Assembly: GCA_000181795.3 (NCBI GenBank)
Contig: CM012953.1
Span: 18,530,475 to 18,594,474 of the forward strand
From: Trichinella spiralis
Lineage: Eukaryota; Nematoda; Enoplea; Trichinellida; Trichinellidae
DNA: 64,000 nucleotides
Direction of reading: 5' to 3'
Shown here: positions 1 to 9,773 of the stretch, in pieces
Position numbering within the stretch: position 1 is the first letter of the stretch
Layout: each line of letters starts with the position of its first letter
The notes under the pieces: model-generated
What the model saw: the letters and a program-made list of their open reading frames with translations, nothing else
Databases searched by the model: none
Told to the model about the DNA's origin: nothing
Position numbers and translations under genes: made by a program

Positions 1-1109
1 AAAACTAAAATAACTCTGAAAAAATAAATCAATAAATTAGTCCTTAAATAATCACACTTCTAATGCAAAAACACTTGTGAAAACACTGCTAAAATCAATA
101 AACAAATAAAAAGTATTAAAAAATACATTTATCAAAAGAATAAAAAATAACTTGCTTTTACACAAGTAGGACATGAAGAACAATAAATTTGTACTGTAAA
201 AGCCTGTTGTTATGTAAAGTTACAGTTGCGTTTAGCATGCGAAATACAAACGAATTTACCTTTTTATAATACAATCTTATTTTCTATTAAAACAATAAAT
301 GCTTCTTAATGATGAAAATGAAGCATGAAGCACCCACTCTCATGTGCATAGACTCCACGCCTACATGTATAAAACTCAACTAACTAACATGTATAAACTG
401 GTTCATAAATTTCATCAGTTCAAATGAACTTCTAAAATCTCCATGAACTTCAACTTAGTGCTTCCTTTTCTCGACATTAACTTTGCCTAATAATCTTACA
501 GTAATTCATCTTCGCATATTCACAATTAAAATGAAATGCTTCTTTTTCACGTTACTGAACAGCAAAATATCAGCTTAAACAAGTAAGATTTTAACAGTCA
601 AAATTTTCACGCTACTATTCATTAAATGAAAAAAATTACGATTAAATATAAATTTTTACATTGTCTGAATTGAGTAATGCGTAAAATAACCAAACTGAAT
701 CATGAGATACAACTGTAATTTTATCTATCTTCACATACAATAAGATTATTATTTAAGAACGTCATACCATACTGTATATAATTATTTTCAAGATTAAGAA
801 TTGCTTGGTTTTATTCCGGCAATTGAAATTTAACATTGTTGACATGAATGTTTTATTTATTACAAATATTTGAAAATTTGAAATTATCAGTTAAAAGTTA
901 TCCGTTCCCATTAACCGTTTTATTTGTAAAGGTTTGAGTAGAAGGTTCACTTCTATAAGGTTACAAAAAGATCACTTTATTGTTGCTAAAATACATTAAA
1001 TGGGCATATCTGAAGCTGCATGTTTTTTATAAATACATACAATTACAATTTTAAGTGAGATAGAATTATTCAGCAAAGTTTAAGAGTATTCATTCTCATG
1101 TATTCAAAA
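1..1109. other. AT-rich intergenic sequence
   Basis: No reading frame with coding character, no repeat ends and no RNA gene could be recognised. It ends at the TA target site of the Tigger-like transposon that follows. Confidence 0.5.
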
Positions 1110-1562
1110 TACAGTGAAACTCCGATCATCCGTTACTCGATTATCCGAACACTTTTTTGGTCAAAGAACCTGCATTTCACTAATACTGTAACGTAACGTA
1201 ACTGTAACGTGTAATGCTAATTTTTGTCCGGTATGTATACTACTAGGAAGGGAAAGTTCTTGAGTTTAGAGCAAAAGCTAGACGTGTGTAGACTTGTGGA
1301 GAGAGGTGAGTCGCTCAAGAAAATTGCTGAGTTTTGATGTGGGTCTGTCCACAGTTTCAGACTTCTGTCGCAGTCGACGTCAGCTTACTGACTTTGTGCT
1401 GCAAAATTTACAGCTACGTTGAATGATTTAATTAGGAAAGAAGGGTATGATCTTGATTTTGTGTATAACACGGATGAAACCGGCTTGACATGGAAGTGTC
1501 TGCCTAAAACATCGCTTGTCTCGATGACCAAGAAGACTGCCAGCGGCTTTAAGTCATGTAAG

Positions 1563-3690
1563 TGTAATGAATGATTCAAATGCTGTATTTAATGATCCCC
1601 AAGTGATTATCTTACTGTGGCCTGTCCTCTCCTCTCTAGTAGTTAGTTAATCTCAATTGTTTTGCTTGTTATAGTCTACAATATACCTAATCATCCACAT
1701 TACATTCTGGTAGTAGAGCGTTCATCATGGCTGATGCCACTTCAGACAAACCCCAAATGGACAACGTTCAAGCGACTGTGTTAGTGTAACGTTTACGCTT
1801 TTAATCAACAAGCCAGTCTTTCTATTTAACGAGGCAACGTTTTTATTCAGGTAGGAATAACTATACAAAAAGATAACACACACGCGAAGGAGGTACACAA
1901 ACGGCAATACTGAATTCGCTAACACGTCAACGCCAACGCACCTTTATGCAAAAAAATATCTCTACTGTAGATTATTGATGTTGAGGTTGTCGAGATCAGT
2001 AATACTATTACATTAGGCCCTAGCCTGCCTAGTTCATTCGATGATGGTGATTTCAATCGCTGGTTACTTTTTTTTGAAGTTTGTGTCGAAGCCAACGGCT
2101 GGTCAGATACTATAAAAGCGAAGAAGCTACCAACTTTCTTGAAAGGTGATGCCCTTATTATTTTCCTTTGTAATGAGCCGCTCTTTCGGGCGGGCTCGTT
2201 CGTCATCCCAACCGGGCTGTTAGCACTGTCATCGCTAGGCGACGACGGGCCAGTGTCGATCGGCCGGTTCTTCCGCGAGACCATATCCTCCGTTTGGCTT
2301 CCGCTGGCTCTGCAGCCCTTACTTCCAGGTTCGCGCTCTCCCGATAACATTGTCGCATTCAAAAGACAAGTAAAGAGCAAAGTGTTTATTAACAGTTCTG
2401 AACAAGAACTGTTACCGATCTGTCACAGCAAGATTCCAGGTGCAACAACTACACACGCTCGCTGCAACCAACGCACTACCGTAATCCTCCTTCGATCCTC
2501 AAGTATATATCCGCTTACGGTAGCTTTATCCTTCTTCCGCTTCGTCGTCAGGACCAATACAGTTGTTAGATTAGTCTGCGTCCGCTACATTTTCACCGTC
2601 CTGCCGCAGTGAAGAGTAATAACAAATTGTTGGTTGGTACTCTGAAGTCTAAACTTAATCCAAAGGCATCCTAGGTCGCGGCTTTTGACGAATTTCAAAG
2701 GGCTGCTTTTATGATTGGGGAAAGTATGCGATCTTTCGCTAACCGTTTACAGCTATTGCTGGACCACGCTTGTGTCACTGAGGAGAAGATGACTAATACA
2801 ACGGTATTACTTCGCCGTTTTATTCCTGGTTTGCCCAGAATTATAGCCGACAATTAATGATTGGAGCAGAGATAACATCACTCGATGAACCTATGGACAG
2901 GGCTCAACTGTTGGCGTCTGTTGATGGCCAACTGGACACACAAACAACGACTACAACACATGAAATATCAGCCCTAATGGAGGAAATGAAACGGAAGATT
3001 GACAATTCGGCTGAACGTCTTGATCAAACTGCCATCCATAACCAAGCGCACGGCGCTGCTGTCCGACGTCAAGAAGAACCAAGAAGAAACGGAAAGCTGC
3101 TGCTACGTTGTTGGAGCTGCGGAGGAGTCGGTCATCTGGCACGGAATTGCCGTTCTGGAAGGCGCTTGAACTGGACGGGCCCAGGCGCAGCGGACCGCCG
3201 TCGTGAGCCACAAAATTGAAAGGTCCCAGTTTCAGATATTATCAATAGCCATCATCAAGTCCGCCGCATCATCGAGCCACTCAATGTAATGATCCTGCTT
3301 ACAACTTACGGCGTTGTTGGCGGATACAGAGCAAGAATTTTATTCCATTCTGATTCCGCTATCAGCTTGATCTGCAAAAACCTGCTATCCCTGACTAACT
3401 GCGACAAAAACATTTCTGGTTGCGGCGTTGTTTTGTTAACGGCATCTGGTGAAGAAGTGAATCCCTGGAATTCAATAACATTACCATTACAACTTGGTTC
3501 CTTCGACGGCCGATATTATTTTGTTGTCATGGACTCTCTACTCACTGATGTCATATTAGGTGCTGACTTCATGACCAAGTATGGCATATGCATAGATTTG
3601 GGTGGACGCCTTAAAAACTGCCTTACGTCTGCCCCAGCATTGTGCGCTCCGAATTTTTCTGACTCATTCCAGCTAATCACTGAATGATTT
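1563..3690 (+). mobile_element. Ty3/Gypsy-like retroelement fossil (LTR, gag, protease)
   Basis: A likely 5' LTR of about 142 bp spans 1563-1704, with inverted ends TGTAATG/CATTACA, followed closely by a possible primer-binding site (TGGTAGTAGAGCG, 1708-1720). Downstream are gag-like parts: a start near 1728, a W- and F-rich gag core near 2020-2160 (ANGWSDTIKAKKLPTFLKGD) and 2670-2860 (ESMRSFANRLQLLLDHACV), a CCHC zinc knuckle near 3104-3150 (CWSCGGVGHLARNC), and a retropepsin-like end near 3530-3610 (VILGADFMTKYGICIDLGG). No reverse transcriptase, integrase or 3' LTR was found. A stretch bounded by TGTTAG/CTAACA (about 1778-1923) and a GC-richer insert (about 2168-2612) interrupt the gag region. 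The element is clearly broken, with several breaks, and lies inside an older Tigger copy, so it is younger than that copy. Confidence 0.6.
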
Positions 3691-4172
3691 ATGATATGGT
3701 GATTTATGATTATCAGACAAAAGCCTGGATGACAGAAGATATTTTTATCCATTGGTATGATGAGATATTTATTCCTCACGTTAAGAAATACCAGAAGACA
3801 AAAAGATTAGTTATTCATAATTGACAATGCACCTTGTCATCCTAGTTGTGAAATGCTAGATCGCTAAAATGGATAGTTCAAGGTTTTGTTTTTGCCACCG
3901 AATATATCGTCGCTTATTCAGCCAATGGATCAAGTCGTTATTCATAGTTTAAAAAGCGATATAGGAAAGAACTCTTGCGACGAATTATCCTTTCAAAACC
4001 TGACGGGAGTGATCTGGCGTCATAACTGAAGAGTATAAATTTAAAAGATTGCTGCTACGTGCCTGCGCAAGTATGGGAGTCGATATCCGGAAATACATTG
4101 CGGGTATCATGGAATAAGCTTCTTGGTTACAACGAAGATTGTGTCACCCAATCAATAGACTTTGATGATGAC

Positions 4173-4891
4173 TAGACCCCGGATTTTGCCATGGCTGTCT
4201 GCTGTTTTCTACTATGCGGCGAATTTCACAAAGATACAAGAAATCATCGGCTGTTTTGAAGAAGAAGAATTGCTGCAGTGAAAATAGTCCGTGAAATCAA
4301 GCAGAAAGAATCTTTCCGTTGTGATCTCGTATGTATTGCCTCCAATTTTGCAAATTTCGTACAAGCCATCACTTTCCTTGAGAAACGTCCTAGCGAAACA
4401 CTAGTGGATATTCATAAATAATCGATATTCGAAAGTATCGATGATATTCATAAAATTCCAGGCAAAGTAAGTGAGGACATACAAAGAAAATGCGATAAAC
4501 TGATTCAAGCTAACAAAGATTTTAAAGAAATACAAAGGAAAATCCAATGCACAACTTATTGGCATGAATATTGAGTTTGCGGTTTGCTTCAAATATGCAC
4601 CAGTGACCTCAGCTGAGGTAGAAAGAAGTTTTTTGCAGTTAAAGTATATTCTTTCAGACAGACGACATAGCTTAACACCTGATAACTTGAAGAACATGCT
4701 CGTAATTATGTGCGACCAGACAAGATAAACCATTTCATGCAATGTATGTACCATTTCCACCATATTTAGGGAATACAAATATTTGCCTTTTTTTATAAAT
4801 AAATGCCTTTTTTACTGCTTTTTTGTAATTTTATTTTGCCTTTTTGCCTGCCTATTTCAGAATTTTTTAGTGCCTAAAAATCCGGGCTCTA
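4173..4891 (+). mobile_element. hAT element remnant nested in the Tigger copy
   Basis: The terminal inverted repeats are TAGACCCCGGATTTT (left) and TAGAGCCCGGATTTT (right, minus strand), 14 of 15 matching. The element is flanked by a perfect 8-bp target duplication ATGATGAC at 4165-4172 and 4892-4899. It carries the end of a hAT transposase: AITFLEKRPSETLVDIHK and a conserved helix near 4350-4530, then the dimerisation domain near 4570-4710 (APVTSAEVERSFLQLKYI). It is internally deleted (719 bp against several kb for an autonomous hAT). Removing it with one target copy restores continuity of the surrounding Tigger transposase region. Confidence 0.85.
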
Positions 4892-5503
4892 ATGATGACA
4901 TTCCAACTGTAATAGAAATGTTCCAGAAATTTAAGTTGAACGAGTAGCGGGATGAAGTTGAACAATGGCTAGACGATGATGATAACCCGTTGTTTGAAGC
5001 ATTAACTGATGATGATATCCTGGAAGCAGTGGAAAAAGATGAAGATGAAGACGGCGATGAGTCTGATATGTCTGATAAGCCAAATGAGAGGCTCTGCCAT
5101 TCAGAAGCGTATTCTTCCTTCAAATTTGGCTTAAAGTGGATGGAACAACAGAAAGAACTCAGCGCTGCTCAACTAATGGTAGTGAGACATATTCGCGATG
5201 TCGCTGCACAGAAGAAGCTATCTTCGTTAAAACAGAGGCTTATTGCTGATTTTATAAAATCTAACACGAAGTAAATTTGGTGCTTTTTCAATGTAGCGCT
5301 GAAAAATATAATCGACCGTATTAATAAATGTTTATGCAATTTAAGCGAGTATAAGGCAAATAACGTCGCATAATAAACAGAATGTCTACTCTTCCGCGTC
5401 TAATTGAGAATAAAAGCTATAAACGCTTCAATTGCGTACATACATTTTGAAAAATTGAAAACGTCTGATCATCCAAAAGACCCCCAAATCGGAGTGTACT
5501 GTA

Positions 5504-7215
5504 CTTTTCAACAAAGCCAAGGAACTTTGAAAGGAAGCTAGAGTTCACAAATCACTGAAACTTGCGCACTAAATGTTCGTCATACGTTGCAATAGCAATC
5601 ACAATCATAATTTGTCTTTTTAATTACTTATCTGAAAATAGGTTGTTGAACGCATTCTACCTGCGGAACAAATTCCCAACTGAAAACTTTATAAGTTGCT
5701 GTTTTTTGAAAGTTTGCTGACTAAATATGGGCTAATCAAAATGAATAGCTTTATTTATTCATGCTTTTATTACAACTGTTTTCTAAATGAAATGAAATGG
5801 CTTGCCTTACAACCAAGTGCCATCGGATATCTTTTTCACTTCAAATGCTCAGTGTTTATGCACTTTTATAATTTTACAAATTGAAAAATAATAAACAGAT
5901 AAATCAAGAAAACTGCCCAGCATCATTGTAAGGCGCTATACTATATCAAATAAAATCAAAAATAAAAATAGATTTTTAATGTAAAATGTAGACAAAAAAC
6001 TTCTAGCAAAATCCACACGAAATATACGCAAGTTGAGAAGAAATATCTAAATTCATACTCGGTATTTCAAGTTACAATAATCAAAAACTTTTTGATTTTA
6101 TAGTTTGAATATATTTCTTTATAATACTAAACTATAAAATGTTAATAGCTGAAATACCACTGCAAAATATATTAACGTAAAATTTACAAATAAAATATAG
6201 AAAAGAGTTATTCACCAAAGTAAATGACAAATATTAAACAAGTGTTCGTCGTAATTGACAATGAATCTCTTTTTGCTCAAAGATGAACACTTTGACTAAT
6301 AAGCATCTCTATTTAACTGTCAAACTGAAAAATTATATACAAAACTGAAGGAATGAACTGTATGAAAAGAAAAGCAATAAACGAAACAATTCTATATGAT
6401 CAAAAATAGAATAATTTATGGCGTTTGAAGATGTGGAAAGTGTCAATGAAATTCTGGAAGACCAACTTTATATCAGATTCATGTCAATATTTTGATCTCA
6501 TAATTATTTACTTTACATTTTATTTCATAATTACTTATTATTTATTGATATTGAATGTCAGCTTTCTGACGTCAGCAAAGCGTCTGACGACGGCATATTG
6601 TGATATCGAGCTGCTCAAACAGACTTATATATAATTCATGAAAACGAAACTGATTGTTGAAGTTAAATATTTGTATTTCTTTTTTTCAATATTTATAATG
6701 CTTATTTTAAGTACTGATCGCTGGCTCGGTACCAGGATCCCAACAACAGATATGATCCTTAGGAAAAGACCTGAAAAGACAATTTTTCTCGCTGCGGTCA
6801 CTGCTGTCTCATTCAATGATACTAGCTTTCAGCAAATCTTAGAAGTGTGCAGGAAGCTTGTGACATTTAATTCGTACTACTTTCAGCAAAAGTTCATCAA
6901 AACAAATTATTCAAGAACAGGCTCCCTGATCAATCTAATTTACAACTTACTGTAGCCAAAGAGAATTTTCAAGTGCGAATTAAAAATTCACAAAGTACAG
7001 AAGTAAGTTTTATTTGAAACATCAAATGTATTAGTCAAAAGTATAAATTATTATTTAATTTTTAAAAATGCTACATAAATTATATAAAATAGAAAAAATA
7101 AAGAAAAAAATAAAAGCCTAAATATAATTATACCTGCTAAATAGAAATTACTGTAGTTGTTTGCATCGTTCTTTAAGTGCCTAATGTAAAATTGATTTTC
7201 ATAAGTTAGTTCTCA
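5504..7215. other. Intergenic region, mostly featureless
   Basis: AT-rich sequence between the Tigger copy and NAA80. The only notable open stretch is a 105-codon plus-strand frame at 6638-6955 whose middle (TDRWLGTRIPTTDMILRKRP) has normal codon texture, while its flanks look like random AT-rich sequence. It may be a decayed exon or transposon scrap; I do not recognise it. Confidence 0.4.
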
Positions 7216-7821
7216 ATGGAAGTATATCCGTTGCACAGTCATCTGGAATATATTGACGAATGTATAAAATTGCTAAATGCTGAATGGCCACGGTCGAGTC
7301 ATTCTCGCATTCACAGCTTGGCCAAATCGAATGACCACTTGCCAGTATCATTAGTGCTCGTGCGTACCTCTGATCAACGATTGCTTGGGCATGCTCGACT
7401 TTGTCGAATACCTGATCGACCTGAATGGTGCCTTTTGGAATCGGTTGTAATTGAAAAATCGGAACGCGGTCGGGGACTTGGCCGTCATTTGGTCAAGGAA
7501 TGCGAACGCTTTGCTCAGAAAGTCGGATTTTTAACCATTTATCTAACTACTGTTGACCGGGAATCATTTTACAAGCATTGTGGTTATACAGTTTGTGATC
7601 CTGTGATTACGGTAGGCGCGAATGCTGATTTGTTTAGTGGAGAGAGAATGCGTTTGTTTTTACAACGCTTAAATAGCCAGCCAGTAAAAGTTTGTGGTAA
7701 TAATGCAATTTCTGATCGAGCATGTGTTCAATCTTCTGAACTTTTACCATTTTATAAGGAAATTCCTAAAGTTCAAGGAAATAAGTGTTCTTCTGTCAGT
7801 ATGAAAAAAGACCTTTTCTAA
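7216..7821 (+). CDS. NAA80: N-alpha-acetyltransferase 80 (actin N-terminal acetyltransferase)
   Basis: A single-exon 201-residue GNAT-family protein. Family role: NAA80 (NAT6) acetylates the processed acidic N-terminus of actin in the cytosol, using acetyl-CoA. The order of conserved blocks follows animal NAA80. An N-terminal block holds LLNAEWPRSSHSRIHSL (the NAA80-typical W-P-R-S-x-x-S-R), then GHARLCRI, then the acetyl-CoA motif SVVIEKSERGRGLGRHL (R-x-x-G-x-G type), then LTTVDRESFYKHCGY, the GNAT C-terminal block. A poorly conserved linker follows, and the very end (SMKKDLF) resembles the W-M-x-K-D-I tail of vertebrate NAA80. The ATG at 7216 is the first in frame and gives the expected N-terminus. 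The length is shorter than human (about 286-308) because the proline-rich linker is missing. The next gene (IDO) is on the same strand 312 bp downstream. Confidence 0.9.
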   Translation: MEVYPLHSHLEYIDECIKLLNAEWPRSSHSRIHSLAKSNDHLPVSLVLVRTSDQRLLGHARLCRIPDRPEWCLLESVVIEKSERGRGLGRHLVKECERFAQKVGFLTIYLTTVDRESFYKHCGYTVCDPVITVGANADLFSGERMRLFLQRLNSQPVKVCGNNAISDRACVQSSELLPFYKEIPKVQGNKCSSVSMKKDLF

Positions 7822-8133
7822 AATTAAGGACCTGTCTTGATTATTTATTTTTTCAGTTATACAAAGTAAAACCGGCATAACTTGTTCATTTAGCTGGTGA
7901 GAATAGTTGAACTAATGCAACGACGTCGAATAAAAACTGTTTCTGTGCTACCATCTTAACATAATATTTTCTGTTATTTTTGTTAGCTGTTGTTGTTTTT
8001 TACGATATTATCCTGCTTTAAAAACTTATTTATTGCGATACTTAACCGTGTAGGTAATTGATATGTTATTTTATTGTTATTGTTTAGCATATTATCACAT
8101 GCATAGCCTACATTTTTGGGATCTGATGAATGA
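7822..8133. other. NAA80-IDO intergenic spacer
   Basis: 312 bp, T-rich, between two plus-strand genes. It would hold the 3' UTR of NAA80 and the promoter/5' UTR of IDO. No clear polyadenylation signal, splice-leader site or promoter motif can be singled out. Confidence 0.4.
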
Positions 8134-9515
8134 ATGATTTCCAAGTTTAATATGCAGTTGTTGCGTGATTTTCACATCTCAGCTAAATTAGGTTTTGTTC
8201 TTGAAAATCCAGAAGAGCATCTTCCAAGTTATTACAATAGCTGGAACAATACAGCGGCCAATATTCGACATTTGTTGGCAGCGGGAAACGTACGATCTAC
8301 GTTGGAAAATTTACCTTTGTTGGATGTGAGCTCATTGTGTAGTTCACATAGGCAACTTCGTCTTGCTCACTTGCAACTGGCAACTCTTGTTTCTGGATAC
8401 ATTTGGTGCGAAAGCGAGATTGGTGTCCCAAAAAAGGTTCCACGTTGTCTAGCTGTGCCTTATTCACAAGTTTCGGAAAAGCTTGGTCTGCAGATTGGCA
8501 TTGCACCTCATGTCACAGTTGCATTAGCTAATTACAAGCAAAAATGTTTCTGCATTTTCAACAATAAACCTTTCATAGCGGATGATCACCAGTTACTGTA
8601 TTTTAATTTTTTTGATGACGATACGAATCACTGGTTTTTTCTCGCTACCGTTGAAGTCGAAGTGGAATTTTCCAACGCACTTCCTGCTTTTTTTCACCTT
8701 GCCAAGGTATGACATATATCTATTTATCTTTCTATCTTTATTGTTTGTCAGTGTCGATTTAATGTTCATTTGAGAACTTGCTTGATTTATCGATTAAAAA
8801 CATACTTTAAAAATTGCTGTCGTTTTCTCTTTCATTATTTGTTAATTTGAACATTTTTCAGGCTATCAAAGGTAAAGACGTTTCGTTACTGACGGAAGGT
8901 CTGAAAAATTTAGCGACGGCAATCCATCGCATGCATGCAAAAATGAGACGTTTGAAAGAACGTGTTGATGCAAATGAATTTTATCACAAGCTTCGACCAT
9001 TTTTATCAGGAACAACAGGACCAGCTTTTCAATCTGTTGGTGGAATTATTTTAGAAGGAGTCGCGAACGACCAGCCGATGAAACTTGTCGGTGGCTCAGC
9101 AGCACAAAGCTGTGCCATACAATGTCTGGACACGTGCCTTGGTGTGCAACACAGTGCAGATGCTGGAAGCTTTTTGAAGCTCATGCGACAATTCATGTTG
9201 CCCAATCAGAGATGTTTTCTGCATTGGCTTGAAACCAAAGTCAACGTCAGATCGTTTCTTTTGTCCACTTGTGCTGTTCAGCTCGATTCTATACAAGCGT
9301 ACAATGATTGTATTGGCGCCATGACCGCATTTCGTCGGGTTCATGTTGCTTTGGTGAATAGTTACATTGTTAAGCCGAGGCAAATGGAAATCATTTCTGA
9401 ACCTGCACAAACTCTCGGAGATCATGGCACTGCCGGTACCACAGTGATGCCATTTTTGATCAGTCTAATACAATCCACTGAACAGTGCAAATTGAACTTA
9501 CCTTTGTCTGATTAA
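8134..9515 (+). CDS. IDO: Indoleamine 2,3-dioxygenase
   Basis: Two exons, 8134-8706 and 8862-9515, joined in phase 0 by a GT-AG intron, give 408 residues (human IDO1: 403). Family reaction: heme-dependent opening of the tryptophan indole ring to N-formylkynurenine, the first step of the kynurenine pathway, in the cytosol. Visible landmarks are ENPEEHLPSYYNSWNNTA (N-terminal domain), LPLLDVSSL, VSGYIWCE, KVPRCLAVPYSQVSEKLGL and LANYKQK, then in the large domain FYHKLRPFLSG (its Arg matches human R231), LVGGSAAQSCAIQCLD (the GGSAGQSS loop), LKLMRQFMLPNQRCFLHWLE and the C-terminal GTAGTTVMPFLISL. The only nearby candidate for the proximal heme ligand is His288 in CLGVQHSAD, in a segment about three residues shorter than in human IDO1. 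The reading frame is intact, so the gene is probably functional. Confidence 0.93.
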
Positions 9516-9773
9516 AAGTTAACTATTATATTATTTCAGTTTCTTTACTGCTGAAGAATGAAAATTTTTTAAACGTGCAGTAATATAAGTAAACAAGCAT
9601 CTTTTTAAGCATACACTGTTTTGCTTTTTAATCAACCGAGCGAGCACCAGCATAAGCATATACATAACTTAAACATGTATTATTTTCACAGAAAGACTCA
9701 CTTTATAGGAGTTATTCATTCAATCCGGATAAAAATTGCATTTTTCAACAAAAGTGAACCAGAAGAAAATACA

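Larger units (their letters stand above)
1112..5501 (+). mobile_element. Tigger/pogo-like DNA transposon with nested insertions
   Basis: Both ends read inward as CAGTGAAACTCCGAT (left) and CAGTACACTCCGAT (right, on the minus strand), and each is flanked by TA, the target duplication of Tc1/mariner/pogo elements. Inside are pieces of a CENP-B/jerky-type transposase. A CENP-B-like helix-turn-helix lies near 1240-1420 (KLDVCRLVERGESLKKIAEF, then a frameshift). The first catalytic Asp is in NTDETGLTWKCLP near 1470. AWMTEDIFIHWYDE lies near 3725, and the second Asp is in IIDNAPCHP near 3815. KKRYRKELLRR is near 3960, and an acidic C-terminal part at 4990-5274 contains LKWMEQQKELSAAQL. The middle of the transposase is replaced by a Gypsy-like insertion and the part after the SWNKLLG stretch is split by a hAT element. 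Stops and frameshifts show the copy is dead. Full Tigger elements are usually 2-3 kb; the excess here is insertions. Confidence 0.85.

Noticed and set aside
1919-2380. Minus-strand 153-codon frame in the GC-richer insert
   Set aside because: No family resemblance, and it overlaps the gag-like region of the fossil; open by composition.
4401-4778. Minus-strand 125-codon frame
   Set aside because: It is antisense to the hAT dimerisation domain.
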